Shown piece by piece: positions 8,072 to 16,173 of a stretch of 64,000 nt of DNA; position 1 is the stretch's first letter, and each line of letters begins with the position of its first letter. The notes beneath the pieces were generated by a model. It saw nothing but the letters and a program-made list of their open reading frames with translations, did no database searches and had not been told where the DNA came from. The stretch is from an uncultured Aquimarina sp. (GTDB taxonomy: Bacteria; Bacteroidota; Bacteroidia; Flavobacteriales; Flavobacteriaceae), in NCBI GenBank assembly GCA_947496705.1, contig CANMDW010000021.1, positions 1-64,000 of the forward strand. Direction: 5' to 3'. A program made the position numbers and the translations under genes.

Positions 8072-8135
8072 TATTTTAATAAAAAGCGGAAGTCCAGCCA
8101 CTTAACGCCAACGCATTCCGCTTTTTATTAAAATA
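8072..8135. repeat. 20-bp perfect hairpin (copy 2)
   Basis: Second copy of the hairpin at 530-593, with the same arms and loop. Confidence 0.85.
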
Positions 8136-8157
8136 GCTTTTCCGTATGAGTAAGAAC

Positions 8158-8221
8158 GATTATTATTAAAGTTGAAGTGCGCAACGGCAGTTACGGTTGA
8201 CCTTCAACTTTAATAATAATC
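8158..8221. repeat. 19-20-bp perfect hairpin (copy 2)
   Basis: Second copy of the hairpin at 616-679. Confidence 0.85.
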
Positions 8222-8331
8222 ATAGCCTAGTGGCGATTGAACGAAGCTGCGTTGCACGCAAAACTGGCGTAGCCGTAGCGTAGTGGAGCAACCGACGTAG
8301 ACTGGGAGCGATAGCGGAAGGATGCGCCAGA

Positions 8332-8382
8332 CGATTTTTTGTAATCCTTTTTCTTTCAATAGACCTTTTTTACAAAAAATCG
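8332..8382. repeat. 13-bp perfect hairpin (copy 2)
   Basis: Second copy of the hairpin at 790-840. Confidence 0.8.
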
Positions 8383-8703
8383 GCTAGGTTGCGACCTAGC
8401 GGCGGAGCCAATGAAGTGTGTAGGGATGTTGCAGGGGCGCAGGTTATTGGTCCAATAACTGTGAAGCTGTAACAGACCGAGAACACGACGAGGAGGAACG
8501 AAGCGCGGGCGGCAAAAGCTTTTTTTTGATCCTGAAGCGTAGCGGAAGTGAATAATAAAAAGTTTTGCCATAGCTGGGGTGACGACGAGACCTTATTACA
8601 GTGTATGGGTGCTGTGACCGTAGGGAACGAACCCATAATAGCTAATCTGAGGGCGATAGCCCGATTCACTTGGCTATTTGCTTTGCGTGGGACTTCTTGT
8701 TTA

Positions 8704-9048
8704 TTAACTTCTTTTCCTTTTTTTATCTGGATTCATTAACGTAGCAAAAAAGTCAGTCACATATACCTTGTTAGTATGCTCGTCAATAAAGTAAACAATC
8801 TTAACGGTCTTTCTTTTGGTGATATGGTAGATTATCGACCTAAATTCTTTATTAAAACTGGCTAAATCTTCTTCTAAACTTCCCCTTTGGGGGTTGACAT
8901 CTAAGGACATTGCCAGCTCTATGATTTCATCGGATTTTTTATTTGCACTTTGAACACTGTGGGTTTCGTACAAATGTGCCAATAGTTTCCAATAGTATTG
9001 TTCTGCTTTTGATGTTATTTCTACTAAATAGCTTTCTCTTCCTTCCAA
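8704..9048 (-). CDS. RelE/ParE-family toxin (copy 2)
   Basis: Identical in protein sequence to the toxin at 1162-1506 and in the same overlapping arrangement with its antitoxin. Two identical modules mean that loss of one unit would still leave a matching antitoxin, so killing would follow only if both were lost (inference). Confidence 0.75.
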   Translation of the reverse strand: MEGRESYLVEITSKAEQYYWKLLAHLYETHSVQSANKKSDEIIELAMSLDVNPQRGSLEEDLASFNKEFRSIIYHITKRKTVKIVYFIDEHTNKVYVTDFFATLMNPDKKRKRS

Positions 9049-9266
9049 CGGTCTACTTCGCTTTTAAATTCCTGGATAGGTCTTGTTTCACCTTTTTCTA
9101 TGGCTTCTAAAGAGGCTTGCGCTCTTTGTTGTAAATCAGATGCTTTATTGGAATAAAATGCCCTGGACTCTTGTTCAAAAATAGCCTTGATTTTAGTTAA
9201 AACACCTTCTTTTTGGGTTTGTAACAACAACTGCATCAACTCTAACTTTGTGGTTTCTATATTCAT
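9024..9266 (-). CDS. Antitoxin of the RelE/ParE module (copy 2)
   Basis: Identical to the antitoxin at 1482-1724. The start at 9266 is chosen for the same reason: the -7 element at 9287-9294 lies too close to the alternative ATG at 9284. Confidence 0.65.
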   Translation of the reverse strand: MNIETTKLELMQLLLQTQKEGVLTKIKAIFEQESRAFYSNKASDLQQRAQASLEAIEKGETRPIQEFKSEVDRWKEEKAI

Positions 9267-9286
9267 AATCATGTGTTTTATCATAA

Positions 9287-9294
9287 CAAAGATA
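9287..9294 (-). promoter_or_regulatory. Bacteroidota -7 element of the TA operon (copy 2)
   Basis: TATCTTTG on the minus strand, the second copy of the element at 1745-1752. Confidence 0.45.
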
Positions 9295-9344
9295 ATTTAA
9301 TGATTTTATTGTTTATATATTGCATTGGGTAAATAAAATTTAGT

Positions 9345-10238
9345 TTAACTGATGGGATGGAAGTTGTTAACGATCTCGTGCAGGTTTTCTAGATCGTCCT
9401 GCAAGTATCTTTCGGTAGAACTGATGTAGCGATGCCCTGCTAAGTATTGAACTTTCCTAAGATTATATTGACCTAACCAATTGGTAATTACGGAAGCTCT
9501 GATTTGATTGATATTTGTTACTTTATGATTCGTTTTTTTCAGCTTTTTAATGATATGTAAGACTGTATTTCCTAATCGTGCATTGTTTGGGATAAATAAA
9601 CGCTCACTTTGTACATTCTTACGTTGTTTTATTTCTTCTCTGATTTCTTTGGTGTATTCCAGTAATTCAATGACTTGCCACGATTTTAGCTCTAACATTC
9701 TTGCATTACTTCGCCTACCACTTTTTATATAAATCTTGCCTTTGTAAAGTTCTAAGTTTTCGATTTCTAATTGTATCAGTTCAGTAGTATTTAAACCTTG
9801 ATAGACCATTAATCCAGTAATTGCTTTATTTCTTTTTGCAGTTAATCTGTGATACGGGTCTTTGATATTTTCGGTCTCAAAAGAATAATATAAATCTTCT
9901 AGTTCGTCGGCTTCTAAAAGATTATAATTGATGGTTCTTTTAACACCTTTGATATGTATATTCTCTACTGGATTATCACTTCTGTAATTTTTTGATAATA
10001 GATATTTGAAGTAGCTTTTTACAATACCTAATTGATGTTTTACGGTTTTCTTACTGTTCTTTTTTCGCTGTAAATATTTGATGTACTTCAAGATGGTTTT
10101 ATAATCAATAGTTTCTGGTGTGGTATCATTTCTTTTACACCATTTTAAAAAGATTTCTATTGATTTGGTATAGTTTTCTACAGTAGATGGACTGTAATTC
10201 TCTTTTTGTAAGTAGCTTTTATATTCGCTCATTTTCAA
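9345..10238 (-). CDS. Degenerate tyrosine recombinase, partner B (copy 2)
   Basis: Identical to the protein at 1803-2696, with Asn150 and Asn244/Ala248 in place of catalytic residues and with Y278 kept. That the same substitutions stand in both copies shows only that the duplication is recent, not that the residues are selected. Confidence 0.8.
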   Translation of the reverse strand: MKMSEYKSYLQKENYSPSTVENYTKSIEIFLKWCKRNDTTPETIDYKTILKYIKYLQRKKNSKKTVKHQLGIVKSYFKYLLSKNYRSDNPVENIHIKGVKRTINYNLLEADELEDLYYSFETENIKDPYHRLTAKRNKAITGLMVYQGLNTTELIQLEIENLELYKGKIYIKSGRRSNARMLELKSWQVIELLEYTKEIREEIKQRKNVQSERLFIPNNARLGNTVLHIIKKLKKTNHKVTNINQIRASVITNWLGQYNLRKVQYLAGHRYISSTERYLQDDLENLHEIVNNFHPIS

Positions 10239-11154
10239 GGGTTTTAAGTAAATGTGTATAAATCTGTGTGCTTTCTAAACTGCTATGTCCTAAAAAGGTT
10301 TTGATACTCTCTAAGGGTACTTCTTGCTGTAATAGATGAGTAGCAATACTGTGACGTAAAGTGTGTGGTGTAACATCTTTATCGATGATATTTTTGTTAT
10401 TGGTAGCTGTAACGATAACCCGTAATCGATTAGCAAAACTCATCCCTTGTAATCGTGTTCCGTTTTTATTGATAAATAAAGCTTCGCTTAAATTACTTTG
10501 GTAAAACTCTGGGCGAGCTTCGAAGACATAGTCTTCTAATATTTCTATGTTTTTTCGATTAATAGGAACAAAACGTTCTTTGTAATTCTTTCCTTTACGT
10601 ACATAAATCCGCTCTTTATCAAAAAATACGTCTTTAATATCAAGGCTGACAGCCTCCGTCCTTCTAAGTCCACAACTGTAAAGTATGGTAAGCATCGCTT
10701 TATCACGTAATCGTATTCTTTCCTTATCACTACTTTGATGGGTAGCCAAGAACAGTTCTTTGATTTCGGATTGTGTAAGTACGTTTAGCTTTTCTTCTGT
10801 GGATTGTGGTTCGGATTTTAGATGTATGTTAATGCCTTTATGATCGTGGTTTTGTAAGTATTCTTTGAACTTTTTTAGAGCTTGTTGGTGTTTGTTGAGA
10901 TAGGATTTACTTAAACTTCCGCTTCTAGTTTCATTGGCTCTTTGTTGTAAATAATCGTAATAGTTTTTTATGGTTTCTGATGTAATATAATTGATGTTAT
11001 TAATATCGTATTGTTCTAAGTAATAAAAGAACTCTTGTAAATGATTAGGTAAGTAATACACCGTTGTTTCTGCATATCCTAAGATATCCAACCATTCTTT
11101 GTAATTGGATACAAGTATCCTATAACTATCGTTTTGTAGCTTTAATTTTTTCAT
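10219..11154 (-). CDS. XerC/XerD-type tyrosine recombinase, partner A (copy 2)
   Basis: Identical to the protein at 2677-3612, with the full Arg-Lys-His-Arg-His-Tyr set. It overlaps partner B by 20 bp. Being intact in both units, either copy could excise one or both units. Confidence 0.9.
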   Translation of the reverse strand: MKKLKLQNDSYRILVSNYKEWLDILGYAETTVYYLPNHLQEFFYYLEQYDINNINYITSETIKNYYDYLQQRANETRSGSLSKSYLNKHQQALKKFKEYLQNHDHKGINIHLKSEPQSTEEKLNVLTQSEIKELFLATHQSSDKERIRLRDKAMLTILYSCGLRRTEAVSLDIKDVFFDKERIYVRKGKNYKERFVPINRKNIEILEDYVFEARPEFYQSNLSEALFINKNGTRLQGMSFANRLRVIVTATNNKNIIDKDVTPHTLRHSIATHLLQQEVPLESIKTFLGHSSLESTQIYTHLLKTLENERI

Positions 11155-11227
11155 CCCTTTATGTTTTTTGACGTTTTGCAGCGATTTGTATGTAACTAAC
11201 TGTAATTGTTAGCTTTAATCTCGCCAT

Positions 11228-12772
11228 TTACCTAGTGGCGACTTGGTGGCTAGATGGCGAGGTCGAGAGCCTCAACAGGCAAGCCTTTAATGCATTGTCT
11301 ATCTGCTCTTTGAGGTTTGTGTATTCCTCTATATCAATAATCTCGAAGCAATAACTTTTGGTTTTAGCTTTTTTAACCCTTCGGATATAACCTTCTTCTA
11401 ATAACTGTTTGTTGTATCTGCGTAAAGTGGTTTCTTTTACTCGTAAGTTTCTGCGGATTTCAGTATTGGTAAAAGTCGTTTGGTTATTCTTTGATAGGTA
11501 ATCTTTTAGGTTTTCTAAGTGATTTCGGCAAGCTCCTGTAAGGGTATCACTTTTACGTAGTAAAACATCGATAATTAATTCGTTGGCTTCTTGTATGTCT
11601 TCGATTGTGGTTTCGATATACATTTCGCCTGTTTCTTCATTGGTTTTATGTTCCCGTTGGTATTGCTTATAAAAAGTAATGGCTTCTATAAACTGTAAAT
11701 AATGTGAGTTGGTTCTACGAGGTTTAAAAACTGATTGTGGTAACCCTAAGTATTCTGCAAAAGGATTGATGACTTTGATAGGTTTTAGAACCCTTTGAAC
11801 GTCTTTTAGTAATTCTCTGGCTTTATGTTCTGCATCTTCGTTTATTTTTCCTGCGCTTATCAAGCGTTGATAGTTCATAATTCTAATATCTTGCTCGTGG
11901 CTTTCATCGATATACAGTAAAAAACTACGATTGCTATTATCTTCGTAAACAGATTCTTGTGTGGTGCATCCTGCAACACTTACAGGACCTTCTACGGTAA
12001 GATGTACAGTTCTGGTTGTACCTTTTGCATCTTTATGAACTACTGTTTTTGTGATTCTCTTTTTGGATTGTAATTCTCGTAATGGATAGAGTACAGATTC
12101 TGCACCGTCTAAATCTTCGATTAAGATTAATTTATGTTGTAATTCTGTGCGGTTGAAGTAATAAAAAGCATTGGCAGAGAGTACCGTAATTTCTATTTTA
12201 TCTTCTTCGGGCATCAGTTCTGATACTTTGGATTGTAAATGTGTTTTACCAACTCCGCTGCTTCCTAAGCTGATACAATGTAAAGGGTTATTAGTTTTTC
12301 TTGATGTAAATATCAAGTACATTAATAATCGATTGGTTTGCTCTCCAATAACACCACTTTTACCGATTAACTCATTGGTTTTGGTTAGTAAATCCGTTCG
12401 TTTCAAGAACTTGACAGCTTCTCGTTCCTCTGTTCCTGTGAGTTCTTTAAAGTACGGTTTACTAGCTTCTTGCTGTTTTTCTATCAATAAAAATCTGTAG
12501 TTTTCTAACTCTTTGGTTACATCTTGTAAAGTTCTACGAACTACACTTGTACCAATCTCCAGTCGTTCTGCTACTTTTCTTGTAAATCGTTCTATTTGGT
12601 TATCGTTATATAAATCTATGGTATGACGTAAAATATTATGATTTTTAGGTTTCTGTATGCTCAATGTAATACGTAAACTTTCCAGTTTGTTGAGTTTTAC
12701 ACTGCCTAAAATGTGAATTTCAAGATGTTTTGTGATGTATTCGTAGTTGTTTGGATTGGAAGTATCTAACAT
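11228..12772 (-). CDS. AAA+/helicase-like ATPase with C-terminal winged helix (copy 2)
   Basis: Identical to the 514-residue protein at 3686-5230, with Walker A at residues 170-177. The role in replication of the element is inferred from fold type and neighbours only. Confidence 0.6.
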   Translation of the reverse strand: MLDTSNPNNYEYITKHLEIHILGSVKLNKLESLRITLSIQKPKNHNILRHTIDLYNDNQIERFTRKVAERLEIGTSVVRRTLQDVTKELENYRFLLIEKQQEASKPYFKELTGTEEREAVKFLKRTDLLTKTNELIGKSGVIGEQTNRLLMYLIFTSRKTNNPLHCISLGSSGVGKTHLQSKVSELMPEEDKIEITVLSANAFYYFNRTELQHKLILIEDLDGAESVLYPLRELQSKKRITKTVVHKDAKGTTRTVHLTVEGPVSVAGCTTQESVYEDNSNRSFLLYIDESHEQDIRIMNYQRLISAGKINEDAEHKARELLKDVQRVLKPIKVINPFAEYLGLPQSVFKPRRTNSHYLQFIEAITFYKQYQREHKTNEETGEMYIETTIEDIQEANELIIDVLLRKSDTLTGACRNHLENLKDYLSKNNQTTFTNTEIRRNLRVKETTLRRYNKQLLEEGYIRRVKKAKTKSYCFEIIDIEEYTNLKEQIDNALKACLLRLSTSPSSHQVATR

Positions 12773-12806
12773 TGTTGAAAAAGTTTAAAATGATAAACAT
12801 TTATGG

Positions 12807-12814
12807 CAAATGTA
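12807..12814 (-). promoter_or_regulatory. Promoter -7 element for ATPase-recombinase genes (copy 2)
   Basis: TACATTTG on the minus strand, the second copy of the element at 5265-5272. Confidence 0.6.
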
Positions 12815-12871
12815 TGAGATTCATTTCATTTAAACAACAAACAATACTAACTTATGATATAAAACTATTGC

Positions 12872-12879
12872 TATATTTG
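12872..12879 (+). promoter_or_regulatory. Promoter -7 element for XRE operon (copy 2)
   Basis: TATATTTG, the second copy of the element at 5330-5337. Confidence 0.55.
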
Positions 12880-12915
12880 CATGAATCAGTAATAAATACA
12901 CTACTTTAGATAGAT

Positions 12916-13245
12916 ATGTTAGACATTGGAGGTAAAATAACAGAGTTACGTAAAGTAAAAAAATGGTCACAAGAAGATTTAGCCAAAAAAGTAGATTCTT
13001 CTCGTGTGATGATTGGTAACTACGAGCGTAATACGAATACTCCTTCTATTGATATTTTATTGAAGATCGCTAAAGTGTTCGATGTCTCCCTCGATTATAT
13101 TGTAGGGGAAGGACAGCTCTCTACTTATGATAAAGATGTTTTAAAACGTATTGAGGATATTGAGCATTTACCAGACGAAGATAAAAACCATCTTTTCTAT
13201 GTTATTGATAATCTTATCAAAGCTGTAAAACTTAAAAGCTTATAA
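12916..13245 (+). CDS. XRE-family regulator (copy 2)
   Basis: Identical to the 109-residue regulator at 5374-5703. Two copies of the gene and of the divergent promoter region should raise regulator dose and operator number together. Confidence 0.85.
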   Translation: MLDIGGKITELRKVKKWSQEDLAKKVDSSRVMIGNYERNTNTPSIDILLKIAKVFDVSLDYIVGEGQLSTYDKDVLKRIEDIEHLPDEDKNHLFYVIDNLIKAVKLKSL

Positions 13246-13246
13246 C

Positions 13247-13477
13247 ATGGCTGATAATAAAGAAAAGAGAATTGCTGATTATGACAGCTCTGGTAATCTT
13301 GGAGTAACCGAGATGTTTGGAGCAATTATTTTTATGTTAATAAGTGGTTTAAAAAAGGATTATAATTATTATCATCAAGTAAAATTTCAAAAAAGGAATA
13401 TTTGGACAGGATATATAATTTCCATTATTCTATTTTTATCTTTTTTTATTATTTTAATGTGCTTTGTAAATGTATAA
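13247..13477 (+). CDS. Small single-span membrane protein, unknown (copy 2)
   Basis: Identical to the 76-residue protein at 5705-5935. It sits between the regulator and the CPBP gene with gaps of 1 and 3 bp. Confidence 0.6.
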   Translation: MADNKEKRIADYDSSGNLGVTEMFGAIIFMLISGLKKDYNYYHQVKFQKRNIWTGYIISIILFLSFFIILMCFVNV

Positions 13478-13480
13478 TTG

Positions 13481-14263
13481 ATGAAAAAAACTATACTTAC
13501 AAACATTATAATCTTTATTGTATTTTTTTTATTAATAAATATTCTAGGTTATACTAATCACTATTTATTAGGCGATTTTTTATTAGATAATATTCCCGAA
13601 GCATATAATATCGCTGATACTTTTATTTACTTACCTATTCTAATAATCGTTTTATTTTATATCAAAAAGAGAGGTGGCTTTAATTCTATTTTAAATAACA
13701 AAATCACTATTCTTGACGTTATATTAGCAATTGTTATCTGCTTGTTATTTAGGATTGTAGAAGACCCTGTTTTTAGGTTTAAGGAGATTTTTAAAGTACA
13801 AAACATACAAGACTATATAAACGCAACAAGTAATAGTATCATTAATCTAAATACTATTTTACTATTTTTAAACGCTGTAATTTTAGCTCCTATTCTAGAG
13901 GAATTGGTATTTAGAGGTCTTATTTTAAACTCTTTCTTAAAAAAGAATAAATTATTGGGGATATTTATTTCAAGTATATTATTTGCACTTATTCATATGA
14001 CTGTTATCTCATTTGTAACGTCATTTCTTTTTGGTTTAGTGTTATCAATTGTTTTTATAAGAAAAGGAATAATCTATTCCATATTACTACATATAATCTA
14101 CAATTTAGTTTGGTTTACTTTAAAATCATTTAGTCAACAATACTTTGAGATTGAAGCGTCTCTCAATTTCAATATTACATATTGGATTATAGTAATACTC
14201 TCATTGGTCAGTCTTGTTTTATCTTTAAAATATTTATATATAAAAAGACTACTCAATGAGTAG
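13481..14263 (+). CDS. CPBP-family intramembrane metalloprotease (copy 2)
   Basis: Identical to the protein at 5939-6721, with all three motifs (EExxxR, FxxxH, HxxxN). It converges on the Rhs fragment at 14292-15473, the one still joined to upstream Rhs core. If it is an immunity protein, this is the copy that matters (inference). Confidence 0.8.
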   Translation: MKKTILTNIIIFIVFFLLINILGYTNHYLLGDFLLDNIPEAYNIADTFIYLPILIIVLFYIKKRGGFNSILNNKITILDVILAIVICLLFRIVEDPVFRFKEIFKVQNIQDYINATSNSIINLNTILLFLNAVILAPILEELVFRGLILNSFLKKNKLLGIFISSILFALIHMTVISFVTSFLFGLVLSIVFIRKGIIYSILLHIIYNLVWFTLKSFSQQYFEIEASLNFNITYWIIVILSLVSLVLSLKYLYIKRLLNE

Positions 14264-14269
14264 TCTTTT
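14243..14269. terminator. Bidirectional terminator between CPBP and Rhs tip (copy 2)
   Basis: Second copy of the 12-bp perfect hairpin at 6701-6727. Confidence 0.8.
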
Positions 14270-14291
14270 GGTAGAATATACTTTTTATATA

Positions 14292-15473
14292 TTATCCTTT
14301 TATCTTCTTTGTTGAGGGTTTAGGAACGTAACCTTTCTTTATTATCTCTGATTTTTTCCTGTTGGCTTCTTTTTTAAGACTATCATTCGTATTGTCTAAT
14401 TTCTTCATATTAGCATTATCCTTTCTAACCTTAAATTCTCTTTCTGTTTGCTTTTTAGTGCTCCAAATAGTAATGCCTATTTTTGGGTCTCCTGGTTCTG
14501 ACCTACCTAATCCAGCTTTATCGTGAAGTTCCATTTTGTTTTTAGTTTCATCTCTACTATTTTCAATAGAATCAAGGTCTTTATTGTTCTTATCTATTGT
14601 AGCAACATCACTATCCATACTTTCCTGTAAATTTGTTACTTCTTGCTCTGTTTTTGCTATTGCTTCGACTTGTTCTGGAACGGCTACAATATCGCCTTCA
14701 TCAACAGCAGATTTTTCAACACCATCAGTATCTACATATGTACCCATATTACCTAATGAAGAATTTTCTTTAGGAGTATTAGCCATTATTTCTTTTGCTC
14801 TCTCAAAAGAAATTCCAGCATCAGTCGCTAGCGTTGAAGCACTATCTCCAGCTTCTGCCGTATAGGTGCCATCCCCATTATTAATCCAAAATGGAGCCAT
14901 TCCATCTGGGTCAATAAAACTGATTGGATTATTAAATGCAAAATTATATGGAGAGTGTCTACGCATTTCTTCTGCTAATGGGTCAACATTCATCCATCTT
15001 CCAATAGCTGGGTCATAATTTCGTGTATCAAAATCTAACCAATTTAAACCTAAAGATTCATCAAGTTCTTTACCGTTGTAATTGAAGTGGTTATTTTCCG
15101 TACCATTTACAACATTATTATACCCTTTATGTTGTAGTCCAAAAGGATAATAATTGTTTTCTTCGAGGATTTCGTGAGCGTAGTCGTTATCTCCGTCAAC
15201 ATCTGCATCATTTCTTAAAACATCAATTTTACCGTCATTGTCGCGGTCTGCGTATGAGAGTCGTATGTTTCCTAAATGGTCTTTGTATTGATAGGTGTAT
15301 GTAAAGTTATTACCATCAGGTTCTATATACCCTTCAGGGTGATTAAAGAACTCCAAAGTACTATTTTTATAAACGTACTTCCCTGTATACTCCGTGGTTG
15401 TTAATGAACTTCCTTCTGAAACGGTCTTTTTGAGTTTTGTTCCAGTGGCATCGTAAATATAACATATTCCTGA
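14292..15473 (-). pseudogene. Orphan Rhs C-terminal fragment (core end plus tip)
   Basis: The frame is open from 15473, just after an in-frame TGA, to 14292. It starts inside the core at YIYDATGTKLKKTVSEG, continues through TLEFFNHPEGY, DHLGNIRLSYADRD and NNYYPFGLQHKGYNN, and ends with the same tip as copy 1. The TTG at 15356 that opens a 354-codon frame is simply the Leu codon of the core, so I do not take it as a start. Homology to full Rhs proteins stops at about 15470 against unrelated DNA. It is thus an orphan tip typical of Rhs loci, able to be expressed only after recombination with a full-length Rhs gene. Confidence 0.75.
15139..15150. other. Putative attachment core CCAAAAGGATAA (right)
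   Basis: Here the core lies in uninterrupted Rhs coding DNA (NNYYPFGL). The sequence to its right is Rhs, not element, so this is the Rhs-side junction. A near copy (11 of 12 bases) is at 17120-17130 in the full-length Rhs gene. Confidence 0.7.
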
Positions 15474-15567
15474 TCACAAAATCCACAACCTTTTACTATT
15501 TTGGATTTGTTACTTTTTATGATGTATGCTTACGTAAGAGGTTATAAAACACGACAAGCGTATTCAT

Positions 15568-15590
15568 AAAAAAACCACCCCGAAGGGTGG
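15568..15590 (-). terminator. Rho-independent terminator of the Rhs operon
   Basis: On the minus strand CCACCC-TTCG-GGGTGG (15590 to 15575) is followed by a run of seven T. It closes the gene at 15616-16167 and probably the whole Rhs operon. Confidence 0.85.
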
Positions 15591-15615
15591 ATCACTAAAA
15601 TTAATTATGACATTT

Positions 15616-16167
15616 TTATTTTTTACATTCACCCATACTATATTCCTTCCTTTTTAGTAGAGTTCCTTTCTTACTATACTTATCAATTTGTTTTAAACTA
15701 CCGTCAGAATAGTAAATTTTAAGTTTTCCAATAGGCTTGCCTTGTTCAAAATAACCTTCTATACGTTTGTTACCATTAGAATAGTATTCAACTTGTTCTC
15801 CTTCGCATTTTTCATCGCAACAGCAATAACCCACAAAGTTTGGATATGATGTAGCTGGTTCTAAACATAAATTTATAACTGGAACTTTTAAAGTATCTAC
15901 GATATTTTGATAAGATTTAATATCATAGATCTTAACATCTTCTGAATAAACTGTTGAAAGTTGATATTGCCCTTTATCTTTAAGAAAAATAATTCCATCA
16001 TTATCTTTAGGATAATAATCTATCCCGTCTTTCCGTAAATTGTAAAAAGGTATTTTACCGATTGTATCTTGACATGAATCCGATAAGTATAATTCAAACT
16101 TAATTTCTTGAGTATAGCCTACAAGAGATGCAAAATAGAATAAGATAGAAATTCTTTTAAAAAACAT
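15616..16167 (-). CDS. Secreted MORN-repeat (YwqK-like) protein, probable Rhs immunity
   Basis: The 183-residue protein has a signal peptide (about 1-19, ending GYTQ). The middle part is unassigned and includes a CCCDEKC cysteine patch. The C-terminal part holds MORN-variant repeats (VEYYSNGNKRIEGYFEQGKP, then IGKLKIYYSDGSLKQ), as in the YwqK antitoxin family. It starts 6 bp after the stop codon of the metallopeptidase-tipped Rhs gene, the usual place for an immunity gene. The export signal agrees with a toxin that acts outside the cytoplasm. The immunity role comes from position and family, not from a demonstrated interaction. Confidence 0.65.
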   Translation of the reverse strand: MFFKRISILFYFASLVGYTQEIKFELYLSDSCQDTIGKIPFYNLRKDGIDYYPKDNDGIIFLKDKGQYQLSTVYSEDVKIYDIKSYQNIVDTLKVPVINLCLEPATSYPNFVGYCCCDEKCEGEQVEYYSNGNKRIEGYFEQGKPIGKLKIYYSDGSLKQIDKYSKKGTLLKRKEYSMGECKK

Positions 16168-16173
16168 AATTAT

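Larger units (their letters stand above)
7611..8703. other. Non-coding, folded end of the element (copy 2)
   Basis: Second copy of the folded region at 69-1161 with the same hairpins. It separates the Rhs fragment of unit 1 from the toxin gene of unit 2. No gene is supported here. Confidence 0.6.
7597..15138. mobile_element. Putative Rhs-targeted integrative element, copy 2
   Basis: This is the second 7,542-bp unit, in direct orientation. All encoded proteins that fall wholly inside the unit are identical to copy 1, and I saw no nucleotide change in the stretches I compared. Identity implies a very recent event or active homogenisation. In this copy the Rhs tip is still joined to the upstream Rhs core (15139-15473), so this is the unit whose tip is fused to the host Rhs fragment. 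Confidence 0.8.

Noticed and set aside
15357..15473. A true translation start for the Rhs fragment at TTG 15356
   Set aside because: The TTG is the Leu of the conserved TLEFF core motif and homology continues upstream, so it is an internal codon.
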